Program-made: the position numbers and the translations under genes
Assembly: GCA_947650365.1 (NCBI GenBank)
Contig: OX393550.1
Coordinates: 74,921,229-74,985,228 of the forward strand
Reading direction: 5' to 3'
Source of the DNA: Chamaelirium japonicum
Taxonomy: Eukaryota; Streptophyta; Magnoliopsida; Liliales; Melanthiaceae
Length of the DNA: 64,000 nt
Notes under the pieces: generated by a model
What the model saw: the letters and a program-made list of their open reading frames with translations, nothing else
Told to the model about the DNA's origin: nothing
The model's database searches: none
Shown: positions 49,963-63,370 of the stretch, in pieces
Layout of the letters: every line of letters starts with the position of its first letter
How positions within the stretch are numbered: position 1 is the first letter of the stretch

Positions 49963-49995
49963 ATTATGGATACATTCGTGCGAATGAATTAGAAT
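49963..49995 (-). repeat. K module spacer, orientation 2
   Basis: 33-base reversed spacer; left arm has CGTATAATCC. Confidence 0.9.
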
Positions 49996-51109
49996 GGATC
50001 ATACGAATGAGTAAGAATGGATCGTACGAATGAAATAGAATGGATTGTGCGAATGAATTAGAATGGATCGTACGAATGAATTAGAGTAGATCGTGTGAAA
50101 GAATTAGAATGGATTGTATGAATGAATTAGAATGGATCGTACGAATGAATTAGAATGTATCGTATGAGTGAATTAGAATGGATACGAAGGAATTAGAATG
50201 GATCGTACGAAGGAATTAGAATGGATCATACGAATGAAATAGAATGGATCGTACGAAGGAATTAGAATGGATCGTACGAAGGAATTAGAATGGATCGTAC
50301 GAAGGAATTGTAATGGATATATTCGTGCAAATGAATAAGAATGGATCGTATGAATGAATTAGAATGGATCGTATGAGTGAATTAGAACGGATAGTACGAA
50401 TGAAGTAGAATGGATCGTATGAATGAATTAGAATGGATATATTCGTGCGAATGAATTAGAATGGATCGTATGAATGAATTAGAATAGATTGTGCGAATGA
50501 ATTAGAATGGATCGTACGAATGAATTAGAATGGATACATTCCTGTGAATAAATTAGAATGGATTGTATGAATGAATTAGAATGGATCGTACGAATGAATT
50601 AGAATTGATTGTACGAAAGAATTGGAATAGATTGCGCGAATGAATTAGAATGGATCATACGAATGAATTAGAATGGATCGTACGAAGGAATTAGAATGGA
50701 TCGTACGAATGAATTAGAAAGGATCGTACGAATGAATTAGAATGGATCGTACGAAGGAATTAGAATGGATCATACGAATGAATTAGAATGGATCGTACGA
50801 TTGAATTAGAATGGATCATACGAATGAGTAAGAATGGATTAGAAAGGATCGTGCGAATGAATTAGAATGGATGGTATGAATAAATTAGAATGGATACATT
50901 CATCCGAATGAATTAGAATGGATCATATGAATGAGTAAGAATGGATCGTATGAATGAAATAGAATAGATTGTACGAATGAATTAGAATGGATCCTACGAA
51001 TGAATTAGAATGGATCGTGTGAAAGAATTAGAATGGATTGTATGAATGAATTAGATTGGATCGTATGAATGAATTAGAATGGATCGTGCGAATGAATTCG
51101 AATGGATCG
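49996..51109 (+). repeat. F block 71
   Basis: Several AAGGAATTAG units, one of them shortened (GGATACGAAGG, 50179), then CATCCG, GAGTAAG, CCTACG, GTGTGAAAG (51017). Exits at GGATCGTATGATCC, a partial J with the right stem lost. Confidence 0.92.
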
Positions 51110-52270
51110 TATGATCCATTCTATATCATTCATACAATCCATTCTAATTCATTCGCACGAATGTATCCATTCTAATCCATTCGTACGATCCATTCTAATT
51201 CATTCGCATGAATGTAACCATTCTAATTCATTCATTTGATCCATTCTAATTCATTCGTACGATCCATTCTAATTCATTCGTCCGATCCATTCTAATTCAT
51301 TCGCACGAATGTATCCATTCTAATCCATTCGTACGATCCATTCTAATTCATTCGTACGATCCATTCTAATTCATTCGTAAGATCCATTCTAATTCATTCC
51401 CACGATCCATTCTAATTTATTCGTACGATCCATTCTAATTCATTCATACGATCTTTTCTAATTCATTCGCACGAATGTAACCATTCCAATTCATTCATAC
51501 GATTTATTCTAATTCATTCGTATGAGCTATTCTAATTCATTCATACGATCCATTCTAATTCATTCGTACGATCCATTGTAATTCATTCATACAATCCATT
51601 TAGATTCATTCGCACAAATGTATCCATTCAAATTCATTCGTACGATCCAGTCTAATTCATTCGTACGATCCATTCTAATTCATTCGCACGAATATATCCA
51701 TTCTAATTCTTTCGTACAATGCATTCTTATTCATTCGTACGATCCATTCTAATTCATTCTCACAAATGAATCCATTCTAATTCATTCGTACGATCCATTC
51801 TAATTCATTCCTACGATCTATTCTAATTCATTCACTCGAATGTATCCATTTTAATTCATTCGTACGATCCATTCTAATTCATTCGTACGATCTAATTCAT
51901 TCGTACGATCCATTCTAATTCATTCGTACGATTGATTCTAATTCATTCGCACTATCCATTCTAATTCATTCGTACGATCCATTCTAATTCATTCGTATGA
52001 TCCATTATAATTTATTCGTTCAAATATATCCATTCTAATTCATTCATACGATCCATTCTAATTCATTCGCATGATCCATTCTAATTCATTCGCACGAATG
52101 TATCCATTCTAGTTCATTTGCACGATCCATTCTAATTCATTCCTATGATCTATTCTAATTCATTCATACGATCCATTCTAATTCATTCTAATTCATTCGT
52201 ACGATCCATTCTACGATCCATTCTAATTCATTCGTATATTCCATTCTAATTCATTAGCACGATCCATGCT
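51110..52270 (-). repeat. R block 72
   Basis: TAACC/CATTTGATCC, then GAGCTATTC and ATTTAGATTC (51601) as in 14.2, 17.2 and 22.4 kb; shortened unit GATCTAATTC near 51890; doubled TAATTCATTC near 52190. Confidence 0.92.
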
Positions 52271-52290
52271 AGTGAATTAGAATGGATCGT
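52271..52290 (+). repeat. F block 73, less than one monomer
   Basis: 20-base F fragment with palindrome TGGATCGTACGATCCA at 52283-52298; second copy of 8503-8521. Confidence 0.92.
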
Positions 52291-53822
52291 ACGATCCAAT
52301 CTAATTCATTTATACGATCCATTCTTACTCATTCGTATGATCCATTCTAATTCAATCGTACGATCCATTCTAATTCATTCGAACGATCCATTCTAATTCC
52401 TTCGTACGATCCATTCTAATTCATTCGTACGATCCATTCTAATTCATTCGTACGATCCATTCTAATTCATTCGTACGATCCATTCTAATTCATTCGTACG
52501 ATCCATTCTAATTCATTCGCGCAATCTACTCTAATTCATTCATACGATCCATTCTAATTTATTCGTACGATCCATTCTAATTCTTTCATACAATCCATTC
52601 TAATTTATTCGCACGAATGTATCCATTCAAATTCATTCGTACGATCCATTCTAATTCATTCGCACAATCTATTCTAATTCATTCATACGATCCATTCTAA
52701 TTCATTTGAACGAATGTATCCATTCTAATTCATTCATACGATCCATTCTACTTCATTCGTACTATCCGTTCTAATTCACTCATACGATCCATTCTAATTC
52801 ATTCATACGATCCATTCTAATTCATTTGCACGAATATATCCATTCTAATTCCTTCGTATGATCCATTCTAATTCCTTCGTACGATCCATTCTAATTCCTT
52901 CGTACGATCCATTCTATTTCATTCGAATGATCCATTCTAATTCCTTCGTACGATCCATTCTAATTCCTTCGTATCCATTCTAATTCACTCATACGATCCA
53001 TTCTAATTCATTTGTACGATCCAATCTAATTCATTCATACAATCCATTCTAATTCATTCGCACGAATGTATCCATTCTAATTCATTCGTACGATCAGTTC
53101 TAATTCATTCACAAAATCTATTCTAATTCATTCATACGATCCATTCTAATTCATTCACACGAATGTATCCATTCTAATTCATTCATACGATCCATTCTAA
53201 TTCATTCGTACGATCCATTCTAATTCACTCATACGATCCATTCTAATACATTCATACGATCCATTCTAATTCATTTGCACGAATATATCCATTCTAATTC
53301 ATTCGTACGATCCATTCTAATTCCTTCGTACGATCCATTCTAATTCATTCGTACGATCTATTCCAATTCATTCGTACGATCCATTCTAATTCATTCGTAC
53401 GATCCAATCTAATTCCTTCGTACGATCCATTCTAATTCATTCGTACGATCCATTCTAATTCATTCACACGAATGTATCCATTCTAATTCATTCATACGAT
53501 CCATTCTAATTCATTCGTACGATCCATTCTAATTCACTCATACGATCCATTCTAATACATTCATACGATCCATTCTAATTCATTTGCACGAATATATCCA
53601 TTCTAATTTATTCGTACGATCCATTCTAATTCCATCGTACGATCCATTCTAATTCATTCGTACGATCTATTCCAATTCATTCGTACGATCCATTCTAATT
53701 CATTCATACGATCCATTCTAATTCATTCGTACGATCCATTCTAATTCATTCGTACGATCCATTCTAATTCATTCGTACGATCCATTCTAATTCATTCGTA
53801 CAATCCATTCTATTTCATTCGT
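52291..53822 (-). repeat. R block 74
   Basis: CTATCCGTTC at 52762; the CACTC, ATACATTC, ATATATCC set occurs at 53.22 and 53.53 kb, a local repeat of about 310 bases. Exit at TTCATTCGTACGAATGAA (53814-53831, 18-base palindrome). Confidence 0.92.
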
Positions 53823-54080
53823 ACGAATGAATTAGAATGGATCGTACGAAGGAATTAGAATGGATCGTACGAATGAATTAGAATGGATCGTACGAATGAA
53901 TTAGAATAGATCGTACGAATGAATTAGAATGGATCGTACGAAGGAATTTGAATGGATCGTACGAATAAATTAGAATGGATATATTCGTGCAAATGAATTA
54001 GAATGGATCGTATGAATGTATTAGAATGGATCGTACGAATGAATTAGAATGGATCGTATGAATGAATTAGAATGGATCCT
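53823..54080 (+). repeat. F block 75
   Basis: AAGGAATTAG and GTGCAAATG units; exits GGATCCTACGATCC. Copy at 57691. Confidence 0.92.
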
Positions 54081-54453
54081 ACGATCCATTCTTACTCATT
54101 GGTATGATCCATTCTAATTCATTCGCACGAATGTATCCATTCTAATTCATTCGTACGAATCCATTCTAATTCATTCTTACAATCTATTCTATTTCATTCG
54201 TACGATCCATTTTACTCATTCGTATGATCCATTCTAATTCATTCGGACGAATGTATCCATTCTAATTTATTCGTACGATCCATTCTAATTCATTCGTACG
54301 ATCCATTCTAATTCATTTGTCCGATCCATTCTAATTGATACGCACGAATGTATCCATTCTAATTCATTCGTACAATCCATTCTAATTCATTCGTACGATC
54401 CATTCTAATTCATTCGTACGATCCATTCTAATTCATTCGCACGATCCACGCTA
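54081..54453 (-). repeat. R block 76
   Basis: TACGAATCC 24-base unit, CGGACG; a single base is missing in TTTTACTC near 54211 compared with its copy at 58.13 kb. Exit GATCCACGCTAATGAATT. Confidence 0.92.
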
Positions 54454-55027
54454 ATGAATTAGAATGTATCGTACGAATGAATTAGAATGGATCGTACGAA
54501 TGAATTAGAATGGATCTTACGAATGAATTAGAATGGATCGTACGAATGAATTTGAATGGATCGTACGAATGAATTAGAATGGATCTTACGAATGAATTAG
54601 AATGGATCACACGAATGAATTAGAATGGATCGTACGAATGAATTAGAATGGATACATTCGTGCGAATGAATTAGAAAGGATCGGACGAATGAATTAGAAT
54701 GGATCGTACGAATGAATTAGAATGGATCAAATGAATGAATTAGAATGGCTACATTCATGCGAATGAATTTGAATGGATCGTACGAATGGATTATAATGGA
54801 TCGTAGGAATGGATTAGAATGGATACATTCGAGCGAATGAATTAGAATGGATCGTACGAATGAATTAGAATGGATCGTACGAATAGATTAGAATGGATCC
54901 TACGAATGGATTAGAATGGATACCTTTGTGCATATGAATTAGAATGGATCGTACGAATGAATTAGAATGGATCATATTATTGAATTAGAATGGATCGTAC
55001 GAATGAATTAGAATGGATACATTCATG
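54454..55027 (+). repeat. F block 77 with complete cassette P
   Basis: CGGACG, AAATGAATG, GCTACATTCATGCG, CATTCGAGCG, CCTACGAATGG, ACCTTTGTGCATATG, CATATTATTG in order. The same order appears at 58.62-58.96 and 60.44-60.76 kb. Confidence 0.92.
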
Positions 55028-55819
55028 CACGATCCATTCTAATTCATTCGCACGAATGTATCCATTCTAATTCATTCGTACGATCCATTCTAATTCATTA
55101 ATATGATCCATTCTATTTTATTCGTACGATCCATTCTTACTCATTCATATGATCCATTCTAATTCATTCGCACGAATGTATCCATTCTAAATCATTCGTA
55201 CGATCCATTCTAATTCATTCGTATGATCCATTCTAAATCATTCGTACAATCCATTCTATTTCATTCGTACGATCAATTCTAATTAATTTGCAGGATCCAT
55301 TCTAATTCATTCGTACGATCCATTCAAATTCATTCGCACGATCCATTCTAATTCATTCGTACAATCCATTATATTTCATTCGTACGATCCATTCTTACTC
55401 ATTCGTATGATCCATTCTAATTCATTCGCACGAATGAATCCATTCTAATCCATTCGTACGATCCATTCTAATCCATTCGTACGATCGATTCTAATTCATT
55501 CGCATGAATGTAACCATTCTAATTCATTCATTTGATTCATTCTAATTCATTCGTACGATCCATTCTAATTCATTAGTCCGATCCATTCTAATTCATTCGC
55601 ACGAATGTATCCATTCTAAACCATTCATACGATCCATTCTAATTTATTCGTACGATCCATTCTAATTCATTCGCACGAATGTATCCATTCTAATTCATTC
55701 GTACGATCCATTCTAATTCATTCATACCATCCATTCTAATTCATTCATACAATCCATTCTAATTCTTTCACACGATCCATTCTAATTCATTCGTAGGCTC
55801 CATTCTAATTCATTCGTAC
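55028..55819 (-). repeat. R block 78
   Basis: Starts as the GCACGATCC join after a long unit, as at 2561, 58966 and 60966. TATTTC/CTTACTC pairs; GATCGATTC at 55484. Ends at the tandem-duplication breakpoint. Confidence 0.92.
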
Positions 55820-56975
55820 AATGAGTAAGAATGGATCGTACGAATGAAATAGAATGGATTGTACGAATGATTTAGAATGGATACATTCGTGCGAATGAAT
55901 TAGAATGGATTGTGCGAATGAATTAGAATGGATCGTACGAATGAATTAGAATAGATCGTGTGAAAGAATTAGAATGGATTGTATGAATGAATTAGAATGG
56001 ATCGTACAAATGAATTAGAATGGATCGTATGAGTGAATTAGAATGGATACGAAGGAATTAGAATGGATCGTACGAAGGAATTAGAATGGATCATACGAAT
56101 GAAATTGAATGGATCTTACGAAGGAATTAGAATGGATCGTACGAAGGAATTAGAATGGATCGTACGAAGGAATTAGAATGGATATATTCGTGCAAATGAA
56201 TTATAATGGATCGTATGAATGAATTAGAATGGATCGTATGAGTGAATTAGAACGGATAGTACGAATGAAGTAGAATGGATCGTATGAATGAATTAGAATG
56301 GATACATTCGTGCGAATGAATTAGAATGGATCGTATGAATGAATTAGAATAGATTGTGCGAATGAATTAGAATGGATCGTACGAATGAATTAGAATGGAT
56401 ACATTCCTGTGAATAAATTAGAATGGATTGTATGAATGAATTAGAATGGATCGTACGAATGAATTAGAATTGATTGTACGAAAGAATTGGAATAGATTGA
56501 GCGAATGAATTAGAATGGATCATACGAATGAATTAGAATGGATCGTACGAAGGAATTAGAATGGATCGTACGAATGAATTAGAAAGGATCGTACGAATGA
56601 ATTAGAATGGATCGTACGAAGGAATTAGAATGGATCATACGAATGAATTAGAATGGATCGTACGATTGAATTAGAATGGATCATACGAATGAGTAAGAAT
56701 GGATTAGAATGGATCGTGCGAATGAATTAGAATGGATCGTACGAATAAATTAGAATGGATACATTCGTCCGAATGAATTTGAATGGATCATACGAATGAG
56801 TAAGAATGGATCGTACGAATGAAATAGAATAGATTGTACCAATGAATTAGAATGGATCCTACGAATGAATTAGAATGGATCGTGTGAAAGAATTAGAATG
56901 GATTGTATGAATGAATTAGATTGGATCGTATGAATGAATTAGAATGGATCGTGCGAATGAATTCGAATGGATCGT
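55820..56975 (+). repeat. F block 79
   Basis: Copy of block 71 from GAGTAAG onward, with one long and one short unit more near 55.88 kb. Exits GGATCGTATGATCC. Confidence 0.92.
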
Positions 56976-57690
56976 ATGATCCATTCTAATTCATTCATAC
57001 AATCCATTCTAATTCATTCGCACGAATGTATCCATTCTAATCCATTCGTACGATCCATTCTAATTCATTCGCATGAATGTAACCATTCTAATTCATTCAT
57101 TTGATCCATTCTAATTCATTCATACGATCCATTCTAATTCATTCGTCCGATCCATTCTAATTCATTCGCACGAATGTATCCATTCTAATCCATTCGTACG
57201 ATCCATTCTAATTCATTCGCATGAATGTAACCATTCTAATTCATTCATTTGATCCATTCTAATTCATTCGTATGATCCATTCTAATTCATTCGTCCGATC
57301 CATTCTAATTCATTCGCACGAATGTATCCATTCTAATTCATTCGTACGATCCATTCTAATTCATTCGTACGATCCATTCTAATTCATTCGTAAGATCCAT
57401 TCTAATTCATTCCCACGATCCATTCTAATTTATTCGTACGATCCATTCTAATTCATTCATACGATCTTTTCTAATTCATTCGCACGAATGTAACCATTCC
57501 AATTCATTCATACGATTTATTCTAATTCATTCGTATGAGCTATTCTAATTCATTCATATGATCCATTCTAATTCATTCGTACGATCCATTGTAATTCATT
57601 CATACAATCCATTTAGATTCATTCGTACGATCCACTCTTACTCATTTGTAAGATCCATTCTAATTCATTCACACGAATGTGTCCATTCGT
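56976..57690 (-). repeat. R block 80
   Basis: Contains a 148-base direct repeat (see 57065) and ATTTAGATTC at 57611, after which the internal deletion of copy 2 follows. Confidence 0.92.
57065..57360 (-). repeat. Local tandem duplication of 148 bases
   Basis: The stretch TAACC, CATTTGATCC, GTCCGATCC, GCACGAATG occurs twice here and once at 51.19-51.34 kb. The excess equals the offset change from 5,865 to 6,013, that is 148 = 4 x 23 + 2 x 28. Confidence 0.9.
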
Positions 57691-57994
57691 ACGAATGAAT
57701 TAGAATGGATCGTACGAATGAATTAGAATGGATCGTACGAATGAATTAGAATGGATCGTACGAATGAATTAGAATGGATCGTACGAATGAATTAGAATAG
57801 ATCGTACGAATGAATTAGAATGGATCGTACGAAGGAATTAGAATGGATCGTACGAATAAATTAGAATGGATATATTCGTGCAAATGAATTAGAACGGATC
57901 GTATGAATGTATTAGAATGGATCGTATGAGTGAACTAGAATGGATCGTACGAATGAATTAGAATGGATCGTATGAATGAATTAGAATGGATCCT
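57691..57994 (+). repeat. F block 81
   Basis: Copy of block 75 with two more short units at its start; entered through ATTCGTACGAAT. Confidence 0.92.
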
Positions 57995-58391
57995 ACGATC
58001 CATTCCTACTCATTGGTATGATCCAGTCTAATTCATTCGCACGAATGTATCCATTCTAATTCATTCGTACGAATCCATTTTAATTCATTCTTACAATCTA
58101 TTCTATTTCATTCGTACGATCCATTCTTACTCATTCGTATGATCCATTCTAATTCATTCGGACGAATGTATCCATTCTAATTTATTCGTACGATCCATTC
58201 TAATTCATTCGTACGATCCATTCTAATTCATTTGTCCGATCCATTCTAATTCATACGCACGAATGTATCCATTCTAATTCATTCGTACAATCCATTCTAA
58301 TTCATTCGTACGATCCATTCTAATTCATTCGTAAGATCCATTCTAATTCATTCGTACGATCCATTCTAATTCATTCGCACGATCCATGCTA
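57995..58391 (-). repeat. R block 82
   Basis: Copy of block 76 with one more short unit. Exit GATCCATGCTAATGAATT. Confidence 0.92.
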
Positions 58392-58965
58392 ATGAATTAG
58401 AATGTATCGTACGAATGAATTAGAATGGATCGTACGAATGAATTAGAATGGATCTTACGAATGAATTAGAATGGATCGTACGAATGAATTTGAATGGATC
58501 GTACGAATGAATTAGAATGGATCTTACGAATGAATTAGAATGGATCATACGAATGAATTAGAATAGATCGTACGAATGAATTAGAATGGATACATTCGTG
58601 CGAATGAATTAGAATGGATCGGACGAATGAATTAGAATGGATCGTACGAATGAATTAGAATGGATCAAATGAATGAATTAGAATGGTTACATTCATGCGA
58701 ATGAATTAGAATGGATCGTACGAATGGATTAGAATGGATCGTAGGAATGGATTAGAATGGATACATTCGAGCGAATGAATTAGAATGGATCGTACGAATG
58801 AATTAGAATGGATCGTACGAATGGATTAGAATGGATCCTACGAATGGATTAGAATGGATACCTTTGTGCATATGAATTAGAATGGATCGTACGAATGAAT
58901 TAGAATGGATCATATTATTGAATTAGAATGGATCGTACGAATGAATTAGAATGGATACATTCATG
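58392..58965 (+). repeat. F block 83 with complete cassette P
   Basis: Copy of block 77 at offset 3,938, no net length change. Confidence 0.92.
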
Positions 58966-60363
58966 CACGATCCATTCTAATTCATTCGCACGAATGTATC
59001 CATTCTAATTCATTCGTACGATCCATTCTAATTCATTAATATGATCCATTCTATTTTATTCGTACGATCCATTCTTACTCATTCATATGATCCATTCTAA
59101 TTCATTCGCACGAATGTATCCATTCTAAATCATTCGTACGATCCATTCTAATTCATTCGTACGATCCATTCTAAATCATTCGTACAATCCATTCTATTTC
59201 ATTCGTACGATCAATTCTAATTCATTAGCATGATCCATTCTAATTCATTCGTACGATCCATTCAAATTCATTCGCACGATCCATTCTAATTCATTCGTAC
59301 AATCCATTCTATTTCATTCGTACGATCCATTCTTACTCATTCGTATGATCCATTCTAATTCATTCGCACGAATGTATCCATTCTAATTCATTCGTACGAT
59401 CCATTCTAATCCATTCGTACGATCGATTCTAATTCATTCGCATGAATGTAACCATTCTAATTCATTCATTTGATTCATTCTAATTCATTCGTACGATCCA
59501 TTCTAAGTCATTAGTCCGATCCATTCTAATTCATTCGCACGAATGTATCCATTCTAAACCATTCATACGATCCATTCTAATTTAGTCGTACGATCCATTC
59601 TAATTCATTCGCACGAATGTATCCATTCTAATTCATTCGTACGATCCATTCTAATTCTTTCGTACGATCCATTCTAATTCATTCGTAAGATCCGTTCTAA
59701 TTCATTCGTACGATCCATTCTAATCATTCGTACGATCCATTCTAATTCATACGCACGAATGTATCCATTCTAGTTCATTTATACGATCCATTCTAATTCA
59801 TTCGCACGATCCATTCTAATTCATTCGTACGATCCATTCTAATTCCTTCATACGATCCATTCTAATTCATTCGTACGATCCATTCTAATTCATTCGCACA
59901 AATGTATCCATTCTAATTCATTCGTACGATCCATTCTAATTCATTCGCACGATCCATTCTAATTCATTTGTAGGATCCATTCTAATTCTTTCACACGATC
60001 CATTCTAATTCATTCGTACGATCCATTCTAATTCATTCGCACGATCCATTCTAATTCATTCGTACGATCCATTCTAATTCATTCATACGATCCATTCTAA
60101 TTTATTCGTACGATCCATTCTAATTCATTCGCACAAATGTATCCATTCTAATTCATTCGTACGATCCATTCTAATTCATTCGCACGATCTATTCTAATTC
60201 ATTCGTACGATCCATTCTAATTCATTCGAACGATTTGTTCTTATTCATTCGCACAATCCATTCTAATTCATTCGCACGAATGTATCCATTCTAATTCATT
60301 CGTACGATCCATTCTAATTCATTCGTATGATCCATTCTAATTAATTCGTATGATCCATTCTAA
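58966..60363 (-). repeat. R block 84
   Basis: Copy of block 78 to about 59.65 kb, then long units with GCACAAATG near 59893 and 60131 and TTGTTCTTATTC near 60235. Confidence 0.92.
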
Positions 60364-60375
60364 TTAGAATGGATC
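60352..60375. repeat. 24-base perfect palindrome around TAATTA
   Basis: GATCCATTC, TAATTA, GAATGGATC. One mismatched pair follows, then CGTA/TACG pairing resumes on both sides. Confidence 0.94.
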
Positions 60376-60965
60376 GTACGAATGAATTAGAATGGATCGT
60401 ACGAATGAATTAGAATGGATACATTCGTGCGAATGAATTAGAATGGATCGGACGAATGAATTAGAATGGATCGTACGAATGAATTAGAATGGATCAAATG
60501 AATGAATTAGAATGGTTACATTCATGCGAATGAATTAGAATGGATCGTACGAATGGATTAGAATGGATCGTACGAATGGATTAGAATGGATACATTCGAG
60601 CGAATAAATTAGAATGGATCGTACGAATGAATTAGAATGGATCGTACGAATGGATTAGAATGGAAATTACGAATGGATTAGAATGGATACCTTTGTGCAT
60701 ATGACTTAGAATGGATCGTACGAATGAATTAGAATGGATCATATTAATGAATTAGAATGGATACATTCGTGCGAATGAATTAGAATGGATCGTACGAATG
60801 AATTAGAATGGATCATACGATTGGATTAGAATGGATCCTACGAATGGATTAGAATGGATACCTTTGTGCATATGAATTAGAATGGATCATACGAATGAAT
60901 TAGAATGGATCATATTAATGAATTAGAATGGATCGTACGAATGAATTAGAATGGATACATTCGTG
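60364..60965 (+). repeat. F block 85, cassette P partly doubled
   Basis: Cassette P from CGGACG near 60449. The CCTTTGTGCATATG/CATATTAATG half is repeated with starts at 60690 and 60861, 171 bases apart (2 x 28 + 5 x 23). Confidence 0.92.
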
Positions 60966-61132
60966 CACGATCCATTCTAATTCATATGCACGAATGTATC
61001 CATTCTAATTCATTCGTACGATCCATTCTAATTCATTAATATGATCCATTCTAATTCATTCGTACGATCCATTCTAATTCATATGCACAAAGGTATCCTT
61101 TCTAATTCATTCGTTCGATCCATTCTAATTCA
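60966..61132 (-). repeat. R block 86
   Basis: Seven R units, with complement of the ACCTTTGTGCATATG unit near 61080-61100 (ATATGCACAAAGG), so part of cassette P lies here in inverted sense. The right edge CAGGATCG is an abrupt break. Confidence 0.92.
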
Positions 61133-63326
61133 GGATCGTACGAATGAATTAGAATGGATACATTCGCGCGAATGAATTAGAATTGATCGTACGAATGAAT
61201 TAGAATGGATCGTACGAATGAATTAGAATGGATCGTACGAATGAATTAGATTGGATCGTATAAATGAATTAGAATGGATACATTCGTGCGAATGAATTAG
61301 AATGGATTGTGCGAATGAATAAGAACAGATCGTGCGAATGAATTAGAATGGATCGTACGAATGAATTAGAAAGGATCGAGTGAAAGAATTAGAATGGATC
61401 GTACGAATGAATTAGAATGGATCGTGCGAATGAATTAGAATGGATCGTACGAATGAATTAGAATGGATACATTTGTGCGAATGAATTAGAATGGATCGTA
61501 TGAATGAATTAGAATGGATCGTACGAATGAATTAGAATGGACCGTGCGAATGAATTAGAATGGATCGTACGAATGAATTAGAATGGATCGTACGAATGAA
61601 CTAGAATGGATACATTCGTGCGAATAAATTAGAATGGATCGTACGAATGAATTAGAATGGATCTTACGAATGAATTAGAATGGATCGTACGAACGAATTA
61701 GAATGGATCGTACGAATGAATTAGAATGGATCTTACGAATAAATTAGAATGGATCATACGAATGAATTAGAATGGATCGTACGAATGAATTAGAATGGAT
61801 ACATTCGTGCGAATGAATTAGAATGGATCGGACGAATGAATTAGAATGGATCGTATGAATAAATTAGAATGGATACATTCGTCCGAATGGATTAGAATGG
61901 ATCATACGAATGAGTAAGAATGGATCGTACGAATGAAATAGACTAGATTGTACGAATGAATTAGAATGGATTCGTACGAATGAATTAGAATGGATACATA
62001 CGTGCGAATGAATTAGAATTGATCGTACCAATGAGTAAGAATGGATCGTACGAATGAAATAGAATGGATTGTGCGAATGAATTAGAATGGATCGTACGAA
62101 TGAATTAGAATGGATCGTGTGAAAGAATTAGAATGGATTGTATGAATGAATTAGAATATATCGTATGAATGAATTAGAATGGATCGTACGAATGAATTAG
62201 AATGGATTGTACGAATGAATTAGAATGGATCGTACGAATGAATTAGAATGGATACATTCGTGCGAATGAATTAGAATGGATACATTCGTGCGAAAAAATT
62301 AGAATAGATCGTATGAATGAATTAGAATGGATCCTATGAATGAATTATAATGGATCGTGCGAATGAATTATAATGGATCGTACGAATGAAATAGAATAGA
62401 TCGTACAAATGAATTAGAATGGATCGTACGAAGGAATTAGAATGGATCGTACGAATGAATTAGAATGGATATATTCGTGCAAATGAATTAGAATGGATCG
62501 TATGAATGTATTAGAATGGATCGTATGAGTGAATTAGAATGGATCGTACGAATGAAATAGAATGGATTGTATGAATGAATTAGAATGGATCGTACGAATG
62601 AATTAGAATGGATCATACGAATTAGTTAGAATGGATCATACGAATGAATTAGAATGGATCGTACGAATGAATTAGAATGGATCGTACGAATGAATTAGAA
62701 TGGATATATTCGTGCGAATGAATTAGAATGGATTGTGCGAATGAATAAGAACAGATCTTGCGAATGAATTAGAATGGATTGTACGAATGAATTAGAATGG
62801 ATCGTGTGAATGAATTAGAATGGATCGTACGAATGAATTAGAATGGATATATTTGTGCGAATGAATTAGAATGGATCGTACGAATGAATTAGAATGGATC
62901 GTATGAATGAATTAGAATGGATCATACGAATGAATTAGAATGGATCGTGCGAATGAATTAGAATGGATCGTACGAATGAATTAGAATAGATCGTGTGAAA
63001 GAATTAGAATGGATCGTACGAATGAATTAGAATGGATCGTGCGAATGAATTTGAATGGATCGTACGAATGAATTAGAATGGATCGTGCTAATGAATTAGA
63101 ATTGATCGAACGAATGAATTAGCATGGATCGTGCTAATGAATTAGAATGGATCGTACAAATGAATAAGAATGTATCGTGCGAATGAATTAGAATGGATCG
63201 TACGAATGAATTAGAATGGATACATTTGTGCGAATGAATTAGAATGGATCGTACGAATGAATTTGAATGGATCGTATGAATAAGTTAGAATGGATCGTGC
63301 GAATGAATTCGAATGGATCGTACGAA
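61133..63326 (+). repeat. F block 87
   Basis: 2.2 kb; GAATAAGAACAG units at 61320 and 62745, double long unit with GTGCGAAAAAATT near 62290 (third copy of 30.60 and 37.77 kb), GTGCTAATG/TTGATCGAACG/TTAGCATGG near 63087. Ends at GAATTC. Confidence 0.92.
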
Positions 63327-63370
63327 TTCATTCTAATTCATTCATACAATCCATTCTAATTCTTTCACAC
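63270..63370 (+). repeat. Partial J module
   Basis: Spacer and right stem (ending TCTTTCACAC, 63370) are present; the left GTGTGAAAG stem is absent. Right flank TACGTTCC, TTAGCACGATCCATGC as at 18229. Confidence 0.8.

Larger units (their letters stand above)
50007..55820. repeat. 5.8 kb tandem duplication, copy 1
   Basis: ATGAGTAAG at 50007 recurs at 55821 after a breakpoint, a period of 5,814. The offset is then 5,865 (copy 2 has one long plus one short unit more), constant from 50181/56046 to 51101/56966, then 6,013 by the TAGATTC marker (51601/57614). Confidence 0.9.
55821..59655. repeat. 5.8 kb tandem duplication, copy 2, internally deleted
   Basis: Matches copy 1 to about 57.64 kb, then resumes at 57691 as the copy of 53823 (offset 3,868, later 3,914 and 3,938). 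The drop from 6,013 to 3,868 is a loss of 2,145 bases corresponding to about 51.65-53.82 kb. Homology ends near 55.72/59.66 kb. Confidence 0.9.
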
